In this document: one piece after another, positions 7,953 through 15,998 of the stretch
Layout: every line of letters starts with the position of its first letter
How positions within the stretch are numbered: the stretch's first letter is position 1
Assembly: GCA_913045055.1 (NCBI GenBank)
Contig: CAJWPI010000019.1
Location: 1-32,597 of the forward strand
Length of the DNA stretch: 32,597 bases
Reading direction: 5' to 3'
Source of the DNA: an uncultured Gammaproteobacteria bacterium
Lineage (GTDB): Bacteria > Pseudomonadota > Gammaproteobacteria > Magnimaribacterales > Magnimaribacteraceae
Position numbers and translations under genes: made by a program
The notes under the pieces: generated by a model
Told to the model about the DNA's origin: nothing
The model's input: only the letters and a program-made list of their open reading frames with translations
The model's database searches: none

Positions 7953-8516
7953 TTATTTTCTTCCTTGGTACTCCCCACTTCTTGTATCAACTTTAACTAA
8001 ATCTCCTTCAGATACAAATAAGGGCACCTTAATCACAGCTCCAGTAGATAATGTAGCTAGTTTAGTTCCCCCTGAAACCGTATCACCTTTAACCCCCGGG
8101 TCTGTTTCAACAACTTTAAGGTTAACAAAATTTGGAGGTGTAATTGAGATAGGCGACTCATTCCAGAACAAAATCTTACATATGTCTTCTTCTGTTAACC
8201 AATTTTTATTTGAACTAATCTTATTTTCTGAAATAGAGACTTGATCGTATGTTGTTTGATCTAGGAAATACCAATCTTTACCATCCGAGTAAGAAAACTG
8301 CATATCAATCTCCCTAACTTCAGCAGAATCAAGTAGCTCGCCGATTTTGCAGGTTTTTTCTCCCACCTTTCCATTTAATAAATTTCTATACTTAATCTTG
8401 TTAAAGGCCTGTCCTTTACCAGGTTTAACAAACTCCTCCTGTATAATCTCACAAGGCTCATTTTCTATGATAACTTTAAGACCTGTTTTAAAATCACTAG
8501 TAGAATAAGAAACCAA
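7953..8516 (-). CDS. efp: Translation elongation factor P
   Basis: Ribosome-binding factor that relieves stalling at consecutive prolines. The 187 residues have the three-domain EF-P layout: a KOW-like N-domain and two OB domains ending in VDTRSGEYQGRK. Lys34 lies in EFVKPGKGQAF, the position that receives beta-lysylation in E. coli; no epmA or epmB is in this window. The start is a TTG at 8516, supported by AAAGG 7 bases upstream and by alignment of the MVSYSTSDFKTG start with the E. coli protein. The TonB protein encoded nearby has a polyproline segment and is a plausible client. Confidence 0.96.
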   Translation of the reverse strand: MVSYSTSDFKTGLKVIIENEPCEIIQEEFVKPGKGQAFNKIKYRNLLNGKVGEKTCKIGELLDSAEVREIDMQFSYSDGKDWYFLDQTTYDQVSISENKISSNKNWLTEEDICKILFWNESPISITPPNFVNLKVVETDPGVKGDTVSGGTKLATLSTGAVIKVPLFVSEGDLVKVDTRSGEYQGRK

Positions 8517-8543
8517 AATAGAACCTTTAAAATTAATTTATTA

Positions 8544-10139
8544 TTAAATTGTTAATAAAGTTTCACCGAATTTTACAGACTTATTTTCAGACAAAACATG
8601 TTTATTTAAATTAAGATCTTTCGAGAAAATTAAAATAACTGTTGATCCCATTTCAAAAAAACCTAACTCTTGGCCCTTTTCTACTGCTTTCTTTTCTTGG
8701 GGTCCTTTTTTCCATATGGCTGACAACTTGTTTTTTTCCTTTTCTTCAGACTTTATCCAGTAGGGAATTATACGCCCTACTAACAAAGCCCCCACACAAA
8801 CTACTAAATATTCAAATTTTGAGGCTTCTAGATAAACCCAGGCCCTTTCATTTCTGTTATAAAGATTAGGAATATTTCTCTGAGAACGGTCATTAACTCC
8901 AAACAAGGACCCTTTAACAAAATCAGTTTTAAGAATTGATGCTTTTTGTGGGAAGTAGATTCTGTGATGATTATGGGGGGCAAGGTAAATAGAAGCAAAA
9001 AAACCATCTTCGAATCTTTTGGCAACTTTTTTATCCTTTAATAACCCTTCAAGGCTATAACTGAATTTTTTTGCTTGAACTAAGCGGCTCTTAGAAAGGT
9101 ATCCAAAATCAGTTATTTTACCGTCTACAGGGGAGATAATGCTTTCAGGGTTTGTGTCGATATTTCTTGATTCCGGCTTTAGTTTGCGTGTAAAAAAATG
9201 ATTAAAACTTGAATAATCACTAGGGATTAAAAGCTCTGACTCTGACATGTCTGGCTTGTAAAAAAAACAGAATATTCTTATTAATGGTGTCTTAAAAATT
9301 GATTTTTTTGAAGAAGTAAGCAATCTAAAAAAAGAATTTAAGAACCTTTTTGGCAGAATAAATTGTAAAAAAACCAACAGGTCAGGAATAAATCTATTTG
9401 TTGTTCTCTTATATTCTTTGTAACTACTTATTTTTTTGGTTAATAGGACCTCCTTAGATCTAATAAATGAATTAAAGTAAACAGTTAAAATAATAGGCCC
9501 AAAAAGACTCCAGTATCCTCCTAACGCATTTAGTGCAATGAAGTAGATTGACCACCATTGAATTAAAGTACCCAGGTAATTAGGATGCCTACTAAATGCC
9601 CAGAACCCCTTATTTAGCAATGCAGAAGAGTTATTTTCAAGAGACCTGAACGCCCTTAACTCTTTGTTAGATTTATTCTCTATTGAAAGACCTAAGATAA
9701 AAACAACCAACCCCAAGAAGTCTAGAAAACTGAACCCAGCAGATCCTGGCAAAAAATTGATGGAAATAGCAGGGGCAATTAAAAGAGTAAGCAGCAAGCT
9801 TAAACTACACACTTCCCTTAGATATGAAGCTAAAGCAGATTTATTAAAAAATTTCTTTTCTTTTTCTGGAATCGAAGTTTTTGTTATAGCTAACCTTGTT
9901 CCAATAATAGTAAGTAGCAGGGCTGTAAGCCACTGTCTTAACTCTATTTCTTGGTTGTTAAAGTAAAAGATCAAAAGAACGGAAGAACATGCCATTAAGA
10001 TTATTGAACAACCTTGGAAGAAAAAGTCTTGAGCTAAAGAATCTTTTTTTCCTTTTGATAACCATACACTTGAGAGAAAGACGGTATTAACTAGAAGAAT
10101 TAATATAAAAAATTCACTTAAAGACATGAAAAAACCCAT
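8544..10139 (-). CDS. psd: Fusion of a DUF1295 membrane domain and phosphatidylserine decarboxylase
   Basis: One 531-residue reading frame with two recognisable parts. Residues 1-252 are membrane-embedded (about six hydrophobic segments) and end in a DUF1295 / steroid-5-alpha-reductase-like domain, with SRHPNYLG at 183-190 and KEYKRTTNRFIP at 241-252. From about 255 a complete Psd begins: LQFILPKRFLNSFF corresponds to the E. coli N-terminus. Also visible are SPVDG (Asp339), HHRIYFP (His392, matching E. coli His147), NIPNLYNRNER and the self-cleavage site GST with Ser499 as the pyruvoyl precursor. Psd converts phosphatidylserine to phosphatidylethanolamine at the inner membrane. Cleavage would leave the beta chain covalently attached to the membrane domain. 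The ATG at 10139 is the outermost candidate and ATG 10127 is possible. What the DUF1295 half catalyses is unknown. Confidence 0.9.
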   Translation of the reverse strand: MGFFMSLSEFFILILLVNTVFLSSVWLSKGKKDSLAQDFFFQGCSIILMACSSVLLIFYFNNQEIELRQWLTALLLTIIGTRLAITKTSIPEKEKKFFNKSALASYLREVCSLSLLLTLLIAPAISINFLPGSAGFSFLDFLGLVVFILGLSIENKSNKELRAFRSLENNSSALLNKGFWAFSRHPNYLGTLIQWWSIYFIALNALGGYWSLFGPIILTVYFNSFIRSKEVLLTKKISSYKEYKRTTNRFIPDLLVFLQFILPKRFLNSFFRLLTSSKKSIFKTPLIRIFCFFYKPDMSESELLIPSDYSSFNHFFTRKLKPESRNIDTNPESIISPVDGKITDFGYLSKSRLVQAKKFSYSLEGLLKDKKVAKRFEDGFFASIYLAPHNHHRIYFPQKASILKTDFVKGSLFGVNDRSQRNIPNLYNRNERAWVYLEASKFEYLVVCVGALLVGRIIPYWIKSEEKEKNKLSAIWKKGPQEKKAVEKGQELGFFEMGSTVILIFSKDLNLNKHVLSENKSVKFGETLLTI

Positions 10140-10169
10140 TGCGTTGTTAAAAAATTCCCTCTATAGTCT

Positions 10170-10190
10170 GTCCGCCCGTATGGGGAGGAC
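10170..10190. repeat. GC-rich imperfect inverted repeat in the psd/TonB divergent region
   Basis: GTCCGCCC and GGGAGGAC flank the five-base centre GTATG: four outer pairs, one mismatch and three inner pairs. It stands out in AT-rich intergenic DNA. No T-run follows on either strand, so it is not an intrinsic terminator. It could be an operator or a hairpin in the psd leader. Confidence 0.4.
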
Positions 10191-10219
10191 TCATATTCTT
10201 AGACTTTAGAATCATATCA

Positions 10220-10247
10220 TTGATTCAATTGGCTTAGAATTTAGAAT
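10220..10247 (+). promoter_or_regulatory. Predicted sigma-70 promoter of the TonB2-type operon
   Basis: TTGATT at 10220-10225 and TAGAAT at 10242-10247 are separated by 16 bases. They lie 33 bases upstream of the first ATG (10281), which has a good GGGAGA ribosome-binding site. The sites are judged by eye. Confidence 0.45.
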
Positions 10248-10280
10248 AAGGAAATATTAGAAATATTGGGAGATACTTTA

Positions 10281-11048
10281 ATGAAGCGTCTTTATATTTT
10301 GCCAGCATTATTGGCAACCATTTTACTTAACCCTTCTTTTATAGTTGCTGATCAAATTCAGCCTCTTTTAGATGTTGGTTCAGACAGACAACAGGCTGAA
10401 GAAAAATCTCAGTCGAAAATAGATCAAACTGATGATGATACATCGTTAATAGTAAATGAGTTTAAGACAGTAAGTAAGCAAATAGAGGGTTTACGTGTTT
10501 ATAACGCTCAACTTACAAAACAAATTGAAGCTCAGGAGGCAAGGCTAAAAGAGATAGATAGAACTATGAAGGAAGCAAGAATTATGCAGAGACAGATTCC
10601 GCCCTTCACCAGAAGGATGCTTGCAGGGTTAGAAACCTCTGTTGAGTTAGATTTGCCATTCCACATGGGAGAAAGAAGAGAAAGAATTGCATTCGCAAAA
10701 GCTGCAATTGATAACCCTACAGTTTCTCCAGCAGAAGGTCTTCGTCAAGTTTTAGAAGCCTATGAAGTGGAAGCAGAATACGGTAGAAAAATAGATACAT
10801 ACAAAGACACCATTGAAATAGATGGTCAGCCTAGAGAGGTAAACATTCTTAGGGTTGGAAGATTAGCCCTTCTTTATCAAACCTCCGATGCAGATGAGAC
10901 AGGTGCTTGGAACAATAAATTAAGGCAATGGGAAGAACTAGGAGGTAGTTATAGAAACCCGGCCAGACTAGGTCTCCGAATAGCTAATAAACTAGCCACT
11001 GTAGATATGATTGAAGTGCCAGTACAAAATGCGGAGGTACCGGAATGA
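10281..11048 (+). CDS. DUF3450 periplasmic coiled-coil protein of a TonB2-type system
   Basis: Exported protein encoded at the head of ExbB/ExbD/TonB2 clusters in marine gammaproteobacteria; the role is presumed accessory to the energy-transducing complex. The 255-residue product starts with a signal peptide (MKRLYILPALLATILLNPS, cleavage near VADQ). An acidic linker follows, then a coiled coil from about 50 to 105. The DUF3450 hallmark comes next: RQIPPFTRRMLAGLE and then VELDLPFHMGERRERI. The ATG at 10281 is chosen over an upstream TTG because GGGAGA lies 8 bases before it and the signal peptide begins there. It overlaps the next gene by ATGA. Confidence 0.9.
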   Translation: MKRLYILPALLATILLNPSFIVADQIQPLLDVGSDRQQAEEKSQSKIDQTDDDTSLIVNEFKTVSKQIEGLRVYNAQLTKQIEAQEARLKEIDRTMKEARIMQRQIPPFTRRMLAGLETSVELDLPFHMGERRERIAFAKAAIDNPTVSPAEGLRQVLEAYEVEAEYGRKIDTYKDTIEIDGQPREVNILRVGRLALLYQTSDADETGAWNNKLRQWEELGGSYRNPARLGLRIANKLATVDMIEVPVQNAEVPE

Positions 11049-12445
11049 ATAAAATAAGAAATTTATTATTTATAGTTTTCTTTGCAATTTGTTCAACGTC
11101 CCTAGTTATAGTTGCCGAAGAGGAAGTTATAGAAGAAGAAGTAAAAGGCCCTTCAAACCCTCAAGAATTATTGGAAATTGTAAGACAAGGTAAGTTTGCT
11201 GACAGCGAAGAGCAGAAAGACAGAGAGTCACGTTTTAATGCAGAAAAAGGTAAGCAGACGACTTTGTTAGCAAATGCAAAGGCTACTAGAGCGAGACTAG
11301 AAAGAATTGCAGCACAACTGGAAAAAACTTTTGAAGCCAATGAAGCTCTTTTAGTGGTAGCCGAAGCACAACTAAAAGACAGGCTTGGATCTTTAACGGA
11401 AATATTTGGCCATCTTGCAGGAACAGCTACAGAAGCAAGGAATATTTTTGAGCAATCTATAACGGCTGCTCAGTTTGGGAAAGATAGAGAGGAATTCTTG
11501 ACAGGCATTGCAGTTAAGATGGGAGAAGGAATAAGACTTCCAAGCATTTCTGAGCTGGAAAGACTTTGGTTTGAATTACAGAGAGAAATTAATGCATCTG
11601 GAGAAGTTGTAATGTTTACATCTGATGTAATCGCAACAGATGGTTCTGTTCAAGAGACAGAGGTAGTTAGAGTAGGAAACTTTAACGCAGTTACAGATGG
11701 ACAATACTTAGCTTATGCAGCCAGCAGAGGCATGTATGAGGAGCTTCCTGCCCAACCAGCAGGCAGGTATACCTCCACCACTTCAGAGGTGTTTGATGAG
11801 GACGCATTCCCTGTTCAGTTTGCTATTGACCCTACTGGACCTCAAGGAGGCTCTTATTTAGCTAACTTGATTTCTATGCCCGGCTTCTTTGGAAGAGTTC
11901 AAAACGGTGGAATTATAGGTTACATAATTATTATTGTAGGCTTAGGTGGAGTGGGGCTTTTTGTTGTGAGAATCCAATCTCTAATGACTGTTAGAACTTC
12001 TGTAGCATCTCAGATTGCTTCTTCAAGCATTAATGAAGACAACCCTCTGGGTAGGGTTTTAAAAATAGCTGAAGATAATCCTAAAGCTGATACAGAAACT
12101 TTAGAGTTAAAAATGGCTGAGCAAATACTGGCAGAGCGACCACCAATAGAAGGATTAAATTGGCTTATTAAGCTAATCTCTGTTGTTGCACCTCTAGGAG
12201 GCTTGTTTGGGACAATAGTAGGTATGATTGAGACCTTTAGTATGATCACCTTGTTTGGAACAGGAGATCCTAAGACCATGGCAAGTGGTATATCTATAGC
12301 CCTTTCAACTACTTGGTTAGGCCTAATGGTAGCCATTCCTTTAACCTTTATGTATGCGATTGTTCATAATATTTCTAAGGGTATTTTAGGAACTATAGAA
12401 GAACAAAGCACAGGAATGGCAGCAGAAAGAGCAGAAGGTAAGTAA
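11045..12445 (+). CDS. TtpC-like MotA/TolQ/ExbB protein with a periplasmic N-terminal extension
   Basis: Long ExbB relative like TtpC, an essential fourth component of the Vibrio TonB2 system. The 466 residues begin with a signal-like hydrophobic segment (8-24). A long acidic, coiled-coil periplasmic region runs to about 280, followed by a transmembrane helix (GYIIIIVGLGGVGLFVV) and the MotA_ExbB channel domain. That domain contains VAPLGGLFGTIVGMIETF and SGISIALSTTWLGLMVAIP. The ordinary ExbB follows 18 bases after the stop, so this copy is unlikely to replace it. The ATG overlaps the previous stop. Confidence 0.92.
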   Translation: MNKIRNLLFIVFFAICSTSLVIVAEEEVIEEEVKGPSNPQELLEIVRQGKFADSEEQKDRESRFNAEKGKQTTLLANAKATRARLERIAAQLEKTFEANEALLVVAEAQLKDRLGSLTEIFGHLAGTATEARNIFEQSITAAQFGKDREEFLTGIAVKMGEGIRLPSISELERLWFELQREINASGEVVMFTSDVIATDGSVQETEVVRVGNFNAVTDGQYLAYAASRGMYEELPAQPAGRYTSTTSEVFDEDAFPVQFAIDPTGPQGGSYLANLISMPGFFGRVQNGGIIGYIIIIVGLGGVGLFVVRIQSLMTVRTSVASQIASSSINEDNPLGRVLKIAEDNPKADTETLELKMAEQILAERPPIEGLNWLIKLISVVAPLGGLFGTIVGMIETFSMITLFGTGDPKTMASGISIALSTTWLGLMVAIPLTFMYAIVHNISKGILGTIEEQSTGMAAERAEGK

Positions 12446-12463
12446 TAAGAAGGTTTTAGAATC

Positions 12464-12988
12464 ATGTATTTCTTTTACGATCTCTCTGATTCCCTTTTTC
12501 AGTTTTTTCAAAGAGGAGGAGATGTTCTTTATCTAATCTTTCTTTTAGGTGTAGTTATAACCTTTTTGATGTTTGAAAAGATTTGGTATCTAAGGTTTGA
12601 GCACAATTCAGTTATAGCATCCATAGTTGATACTTGGGAAACAAGAAAAGAAAAAACTTCTTTTAACTCCCTGGCAGTTAGGGAGATGATGATTTCTGAA
12701 GCCACTCTCAAAATCAACAAAAACGTAGATTTAATGAAAGTGTGCGTAGTAGTTGCACCTTTATTTGGTTTATTTGGAACTATTACGGGAATGATAGAGG
12801 TTTTTTACTTATTAGCAGTTACCGGTGGAGGTGATGCAAAGGCTATGGCAGGTGGTGTTTCAAAAGCAATTATTCCTCCAATGGCAGGACTTGCAGTTGC
12901 TTTAATTGGAAATTTTGCTCAACAATATATAAAAAATGTAACCCAGAGAGAGTCAGATATGTTGTACGAGAAATTGGCTATACAATAA
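12464..12988 (+). CDS. exbB: ExbB-type proton channel subunit (TonB2 system)
   Basis: Short inner-membrane ExbB that forms the proton channel with ExbD and energises TonB. The 174 residues have three hydrophobic segments (about 20-36, 88-110 and 128-150). They include VVAPLFGLFGTITGMIEVF and the GGVSKAIIPPMAGLAVAL segment typical of MotA/TolQ/ExbB. The ATG is preceded by AGAAGG at about 10 bases. It lacks the N-terminal periplasmic domain of its upstream paralogue. The next gene follows after 13 bases. Confidence 0.93.
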   Translation: MYFFYDLSDSLFQFFQRGGDVLYLIFLLGVVITFLMFEKIWYLRFEHNSVIASIVDTWETRKEKTSFNSLAVREMMISEATLKINKNVDLMKVCVVVAPLFGLFGTITGMIEVFYLLAVTGGGDAKAMAGGVSKAIIPPMAGLAVALIGNFAQQYIKNVTQRESDMLYEKLAIQ

Positions 12989-13001
12989 GAGGTATTAAAT
13001 T

Positions 13002-13412
13002 ATGAGAAGATCACCGATAAGTCAGGCTGTAGCAGAAGAAGAAGAGCTTAATTTAACTCCCATGTTAGATGTTGTTTTCATTCTTTTGATATTTTTTATT
13101 GTTACGGCAAATTTTATTAAAGAACCAGGACTGGAGGTTAACAGACCAGATGCTGAGACGTCTACTATTCAAGAAAATGCAGCAATTTTGATAGCTATTG
13201 GGAATAATGATGATATATGGATAGACGGAAGAAGAGTTGATGTAAGGCAAGTAAAAGCAAATGTAACTAAACTTTTAGCTGATAATCCTCAGGGTTCAGT
13301 TGTTATTCAAGCAGACGAGCAGGCAAGCGCAGATGCTATTATAAAAGTTATGGATCAATCTCGAGATGCAGGAGTTTATGCTATATCGCTAGCATCTGAA
13401 CCGAAGTTTTAG
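13002..13412 (+). CDS. exbD: ExbD/TolR family biopolymer transport protein
   Basis: Single-span inner-membrane partner of ExbB. The 136 residues have a short cytoplasmic N-terminus, then a transmembrane helix (about 22-36). That helix carries Asp23 in LTPMLDVVFILLIFF, the position equivalent to the essential proton-carrying aspartate of E. coli ExbD. A small periplasmic domain ends with VVIQADEQASADAIIKVMD. AAGAGG lies 9 bases before the ATG. tonB begins 2 bases after the stop. Confidence 0.95.
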   Translation: MRRSPISQAVAEEEELNLTPMLDVVFILLIFFIVTANFIKEPGLEVNRPDAETSTIQENAAILIAIGNNDDIWIDGRRVDVRQVKANVTKLLADNPQGSVVIQADEQASADAIIKVMDQSRDAGVYAISLASEPKF

Positions 13413-13414
13413 GC

Positions 13415-14068
13415 ATGGAGTTTTTTCAGAATTATTTTGCAGAACAAGATCTTAGAAAACTAGGAAGCGCCTTAGGTGCAGCTTTAGTTGCTACGCTAGT
13501 TCTGTTTATCTTGATGCAGATCTTAATAGCGGTTGATGAAGTGTCCATTGGCGACAAAGGTATTCGTATTGCCGATGTTACTATGCCAGAAAGGGACCTT
13601 GAATTATTGCAAGATTTAGAAAGGCCAGAAGAAGAAGAGCCTCCTCCAGATACACTTCCACCTGAATTTGATATGACACCGCCAACTGACCTTGATAATG
13701 CTGCACCAAGGCCAAAATTTGATATCAAAGGCAGACGAAGCGGAGTCTTTGCTGACGGATCTTATGTTCCAATTTTTAAAATACCTCCTATTTATCCAAG
13801 AAGAGCTCAAGAAAGGGGCATAGAGGGGTGCGTCTTATTAGAATTTACTGTAACAAAGGTAGGCTCTGTAAGAGACCCTGAAGTAGTGTGGTCTCAGCCT
13901 AGTGGAATATTTGACAGAGCTGCTATGCGCTCAGCTTTAAAGTTTAAATATAAGCCTCAAATCAGAGACGGGCAAGCAGTAGAAGTACCAGGTGTTTTAA
14001 ATCAAGTAACCTTTATAATAGAAGATGCAAGCAAAGGACCGGATTATGTTCCTGAGGGGTGCGATTAA
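13415..14068 (+). CDS. tonB: Energy transducer TonB (TonB2-like)
   Basis: Couples the proton gradient harvested by ExbB/ExbD to outer-membrane receptors. The 217 residues comprise a short cytoplasmic start, a transmembrane helix (about 20-40) and an acidic and proline-rich spacer (RPEEEEPPPDTLPPEF, about 69-84). The C-terminal TonB domain follows from about 125, with IPPIYPRRAQERGIEGCV, the receptor-contacting YPRRA motif, and FKYKPQ. No histidine is present in the membrane helix, whereas E. coli TonB has His20. The shorter linker compared with E. coli TonB is typical of TonB2 proteins. No receptor gene is in the window. Confidence 0.94.
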   Translation: MEFFQNYFAEQDLRKLGSALGAALVATLVLFILMQILIAVDEVSIGDKGIRIADVTMPERDLELLQDLERPEEEEPPPDTLPPEFDMTPPTDLDNAAPRPKFDIKGRRSGVFADGSYVPIFKIPPIYPRRAQERGIEGCVLLEFTVTKVGSVRDPEVVWSQPSGIFDRAAMRSALKFKYKPQIRDGQAVEVPGVLNQVTFIIEDASKGPDYVPEGCD

Positions 14069-15507
14069 TGACAAAACTTATTTTGAATAAAACCATTATC
14101 AAATACTTATTAGTAGTCTCTTTGATAGGTTTCTTACCAGTAGCTTCAAATGTCTCTCCTTTAAACTATACGGGAGCTTCAGTAGAAGCAGCGGATGATG
14201 ATAGGAAAAAGAAGAAGAAAAGGAAGAGATCTAAAATGCCCAGCAAGAAAGCACAAAAGCTCTTTCAGCAACTTCAACCCATGTTAGAAGCAGAAATGTG
14301 GGATGACGCCTTACTCCTATTGACCACAATAGAGGAGGGAGAGAAATTTACAAATACAGATAGGGCAACTATGTGGTATTACTATGGTTATATCTTCTTT
14401 TCTCAAGAAAAGTATGATCAAGCTATAAGAGCATACAACAACCTTATTAACGCACCAGACGCAGATTATCGACAACAAAATAATGCTATTTATTCTCTGT
14501 CTCAGCTTTCTTATCTTAAAGGTGATTATAGAGGTGCTATAAAATATCTTTATCTTTGGTTAGAGAATGAAGACGACCCAAGCTCAGATGCTTATGCATT
14601 ACTCGCAACAACTTATTACCAGCTAAAAGAGTTTAGGAATGCTAAGGAAAATATTGAATTAGCAATAGAAATACAAGAAAGCAGAGATGTACCTGTTTTA
14701 GATGAGAATGGAGAAGAGACAGGAGCTACTAAAAAAGGAGTAGCAAGAGAGAATCATTACTTATTGAAGATGGCAGTCTTTCAGGAGCTTAAACAGAAGC
14801 TTGATGTTTTGCCAATATATGAAATTCTTGTACAACATTATCCTAAAAAGAGGTATTGGGTTCAGTTATCAGGCCTATATGGTTCAAGAGACAGACAGCT
14901 AGATCAAATGGGGGCCCTTGAAGCGGCTTATGATGATGAGCTGTTAGATAAGGAAAGAGAGTTCCTGGCTTTAGCACAACTCTTGATGATGCACCAGAAT
15001 CCTTACAAAGCAGCTAAAGTGATGGAAGATGGATTTTCTCAAGGGGTAATAAAGGAGAAAGAGAAAACCTTAAAAGCCCTTGGCCAATATTGGCATGCTG
15101 CAAAAGAATTAAAGAAAGCTAAACCCGCTTACAAGAAAGCGGCTGCATTATCTAAAGAAGGAGAATTGTTTGTTTTCTTAGGACAGGTGCACTTTGGGCT
15201 AGACGAATATAAAGAAGCAGAATTCGCTATTAGAGAAGGCATAAAGAAAGGAAAACTTAAAGACGAGTCAAGCGCTTATATGCTTTTAGGACAAATACAG
15301 TTTGAGTATCAAAAATGGGAGGATGCAATAACTTCATTTAGAAGGTGTATAGATGTAGCCGAAAGGTCTTTAAGCGATAAGAAAGAAAAAGAGAAAAAGA
15401 AAAAGAAGAAGATACAAGACTCAGCAAGGAAATGGATTGCATATACAGAAGGTGAAGAAGAGAGGGTGGTGGCCTTAGAGCTGAAGAAAAAAGCTTTAGG
15501 AATTTAA
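14068..15507 (+). CDS. TPR-repeat protein of the TonB2-type operon, probably periplasmic
   Basis: Tetratricopeptide-repeat protein closing the operon; such genes follow tonB2 in many marine gammaproteobacteria, and the role is unproven. About 479 residues. A signal peptide (about 8-28) ends in SVEAADDD, followed directly by a strongly basic run, KKKKKRKRSK. TPR-like helices cover most of the rest, for example WYYYGYIFFSQEKYDQAIRA and YKEAEFAIREGIKKG. A second lysine-rich stretch lies near the C-terminus (KEKEKKKKKK). The start is ATG 14068 (TAATG overlap with tonB) with GAGGGG about 8 bases upstream, rather than the GTG at 14059. The 3' end overlaps folA by 12 bases on the opposite strand. 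Confidence 0.88.
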   Translation: MTKLILNKTIIKYLLVVSLIGFLPVASNVSPLNYTGASVEAADDDRKKKKKRKRSKMPSKKAQKLFQQLQPMLEAEMWDDALLLLTTIEEGEKFTNTDRATMWYYYGYIFFSQEKYDQAIRAYNNLINAPDADYRQQNNAIYSLSQLSYLKGDYRGAIKYLYLWLENEDDPSSDAYALLATTYYQLKEFRNAKENIELAIEIQESRDVPVLDENGEETGATKKGVARENHYLLKMAVFQELKQKLDVLPIYEILVQHYPKKRYWVQLSGLYGSRDRQLDQMGALEAAYDDELLDKEREFLALAQLLMMHQNPYKAAKVMEDGFSQGVIKEKEKTLKALGQYWHAAKELKKAKPAYKKAAALSKEGELFVFLGQVHFGLDEYKEAEFAIREGIKKGKLKDESSAYMLLGQIQFEYQKWEDAITSFRRCIDVAERSLSDKKEKEKKKKKKIQDSARKWIAYTEGEEERVVALELKKKALGI

Positions 15508-15993
15508 TTCTTTTCGTTCGTATTCCACAAAACTATAACTTATATTCTTCTCTACATCTTTTTTAGAAGACCTAGATATTTCCTTCCACTCTTTTTTAGA
15601 CCAGCAAGGGAAGAATACGTCTCCCCCTTTTATATTGAGATTTATTTCAGTTAGGTACATCTTTTCAGCCATAGGAAAAAACTCTTTATATACAAATTCA
15701 CCACCAATGATATAAATGTCTTTGTTTGTCTTCAGTGCAACCTTTAATGCCTCCTGAGTGCTTGTAACTTCTTTTATATTACTGAAGTTTTTAGGATTTC
15801 TAGTTAAAACTATATTGATTCGATTAGGAAGGGGCTTTCCTATTGATTCATAGGTTTTTCTACCCATGATTACGGCTGACCCACTAGTCAAATTTTTAAA
15901 ATGACGTAAGTCCTCCTTTAGATACCAAGGTATTTTTCCTTTTTTTCCTATAACCCTTTTATTTGCAATTGCTGCAATCAAAATTATATTCAT
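15496..15993 (-). CDS. folA: Dihydrofolate reductase
   Basis: NADPH-dependent reduction of dihydrofolate to tetrahydrofolate. The 165 residues show the N-terminal IAAIANKRVIGKKGKIPW, the active-site Asp28 in LKEDLRHF, VIMGRKTYESIGKPLPNR, and IYIIGGEFVYKEF. Length and motifs are standard for a chromosomal enzyme. It follows thyA by 5 bases; ThyA produces the dihydrofolate that FolA recycles. The stop codon lies inside the convergent TPR gene. Confidence 0.97.
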   Translation of the reverse strand: MNIILIAAIANKRVIGKKGKIPWYLKEDLRHFKNLTSGSAVIMGRKTYESIGKPLPNRINIVLTRNPKNFSNIKEVTSTQEALKVALKTNKDIYIIGGEFVYKEFFPMAEKMYLTEINLNIKGGDVFFPCWSKKEWKEISRSSKKDVEKNISYSFVEYERKELNS

Positions 15994-15998
15994 TATTT

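Noticed and set aside
10141-10265. Bidirectional terminator at the GC-rich palindrome
   Set aside because: The flanking genes diverge rather than converge, and no U-tract follows on either strand.
12010-12336. 108-codon frame on the minus strand inside the TtpC-like gene
   Set aside because: Shadow of the MotA_ExbB domain coding sequence; its composition follows from the opposite strand.
13432-13728. 98-codon serine/glycine-rich frame opposite tonB
   Set aside because: Antisense of the proline/acidic-rich TonB spacer, which produces Ser/Gly-rich complements; no start signal.
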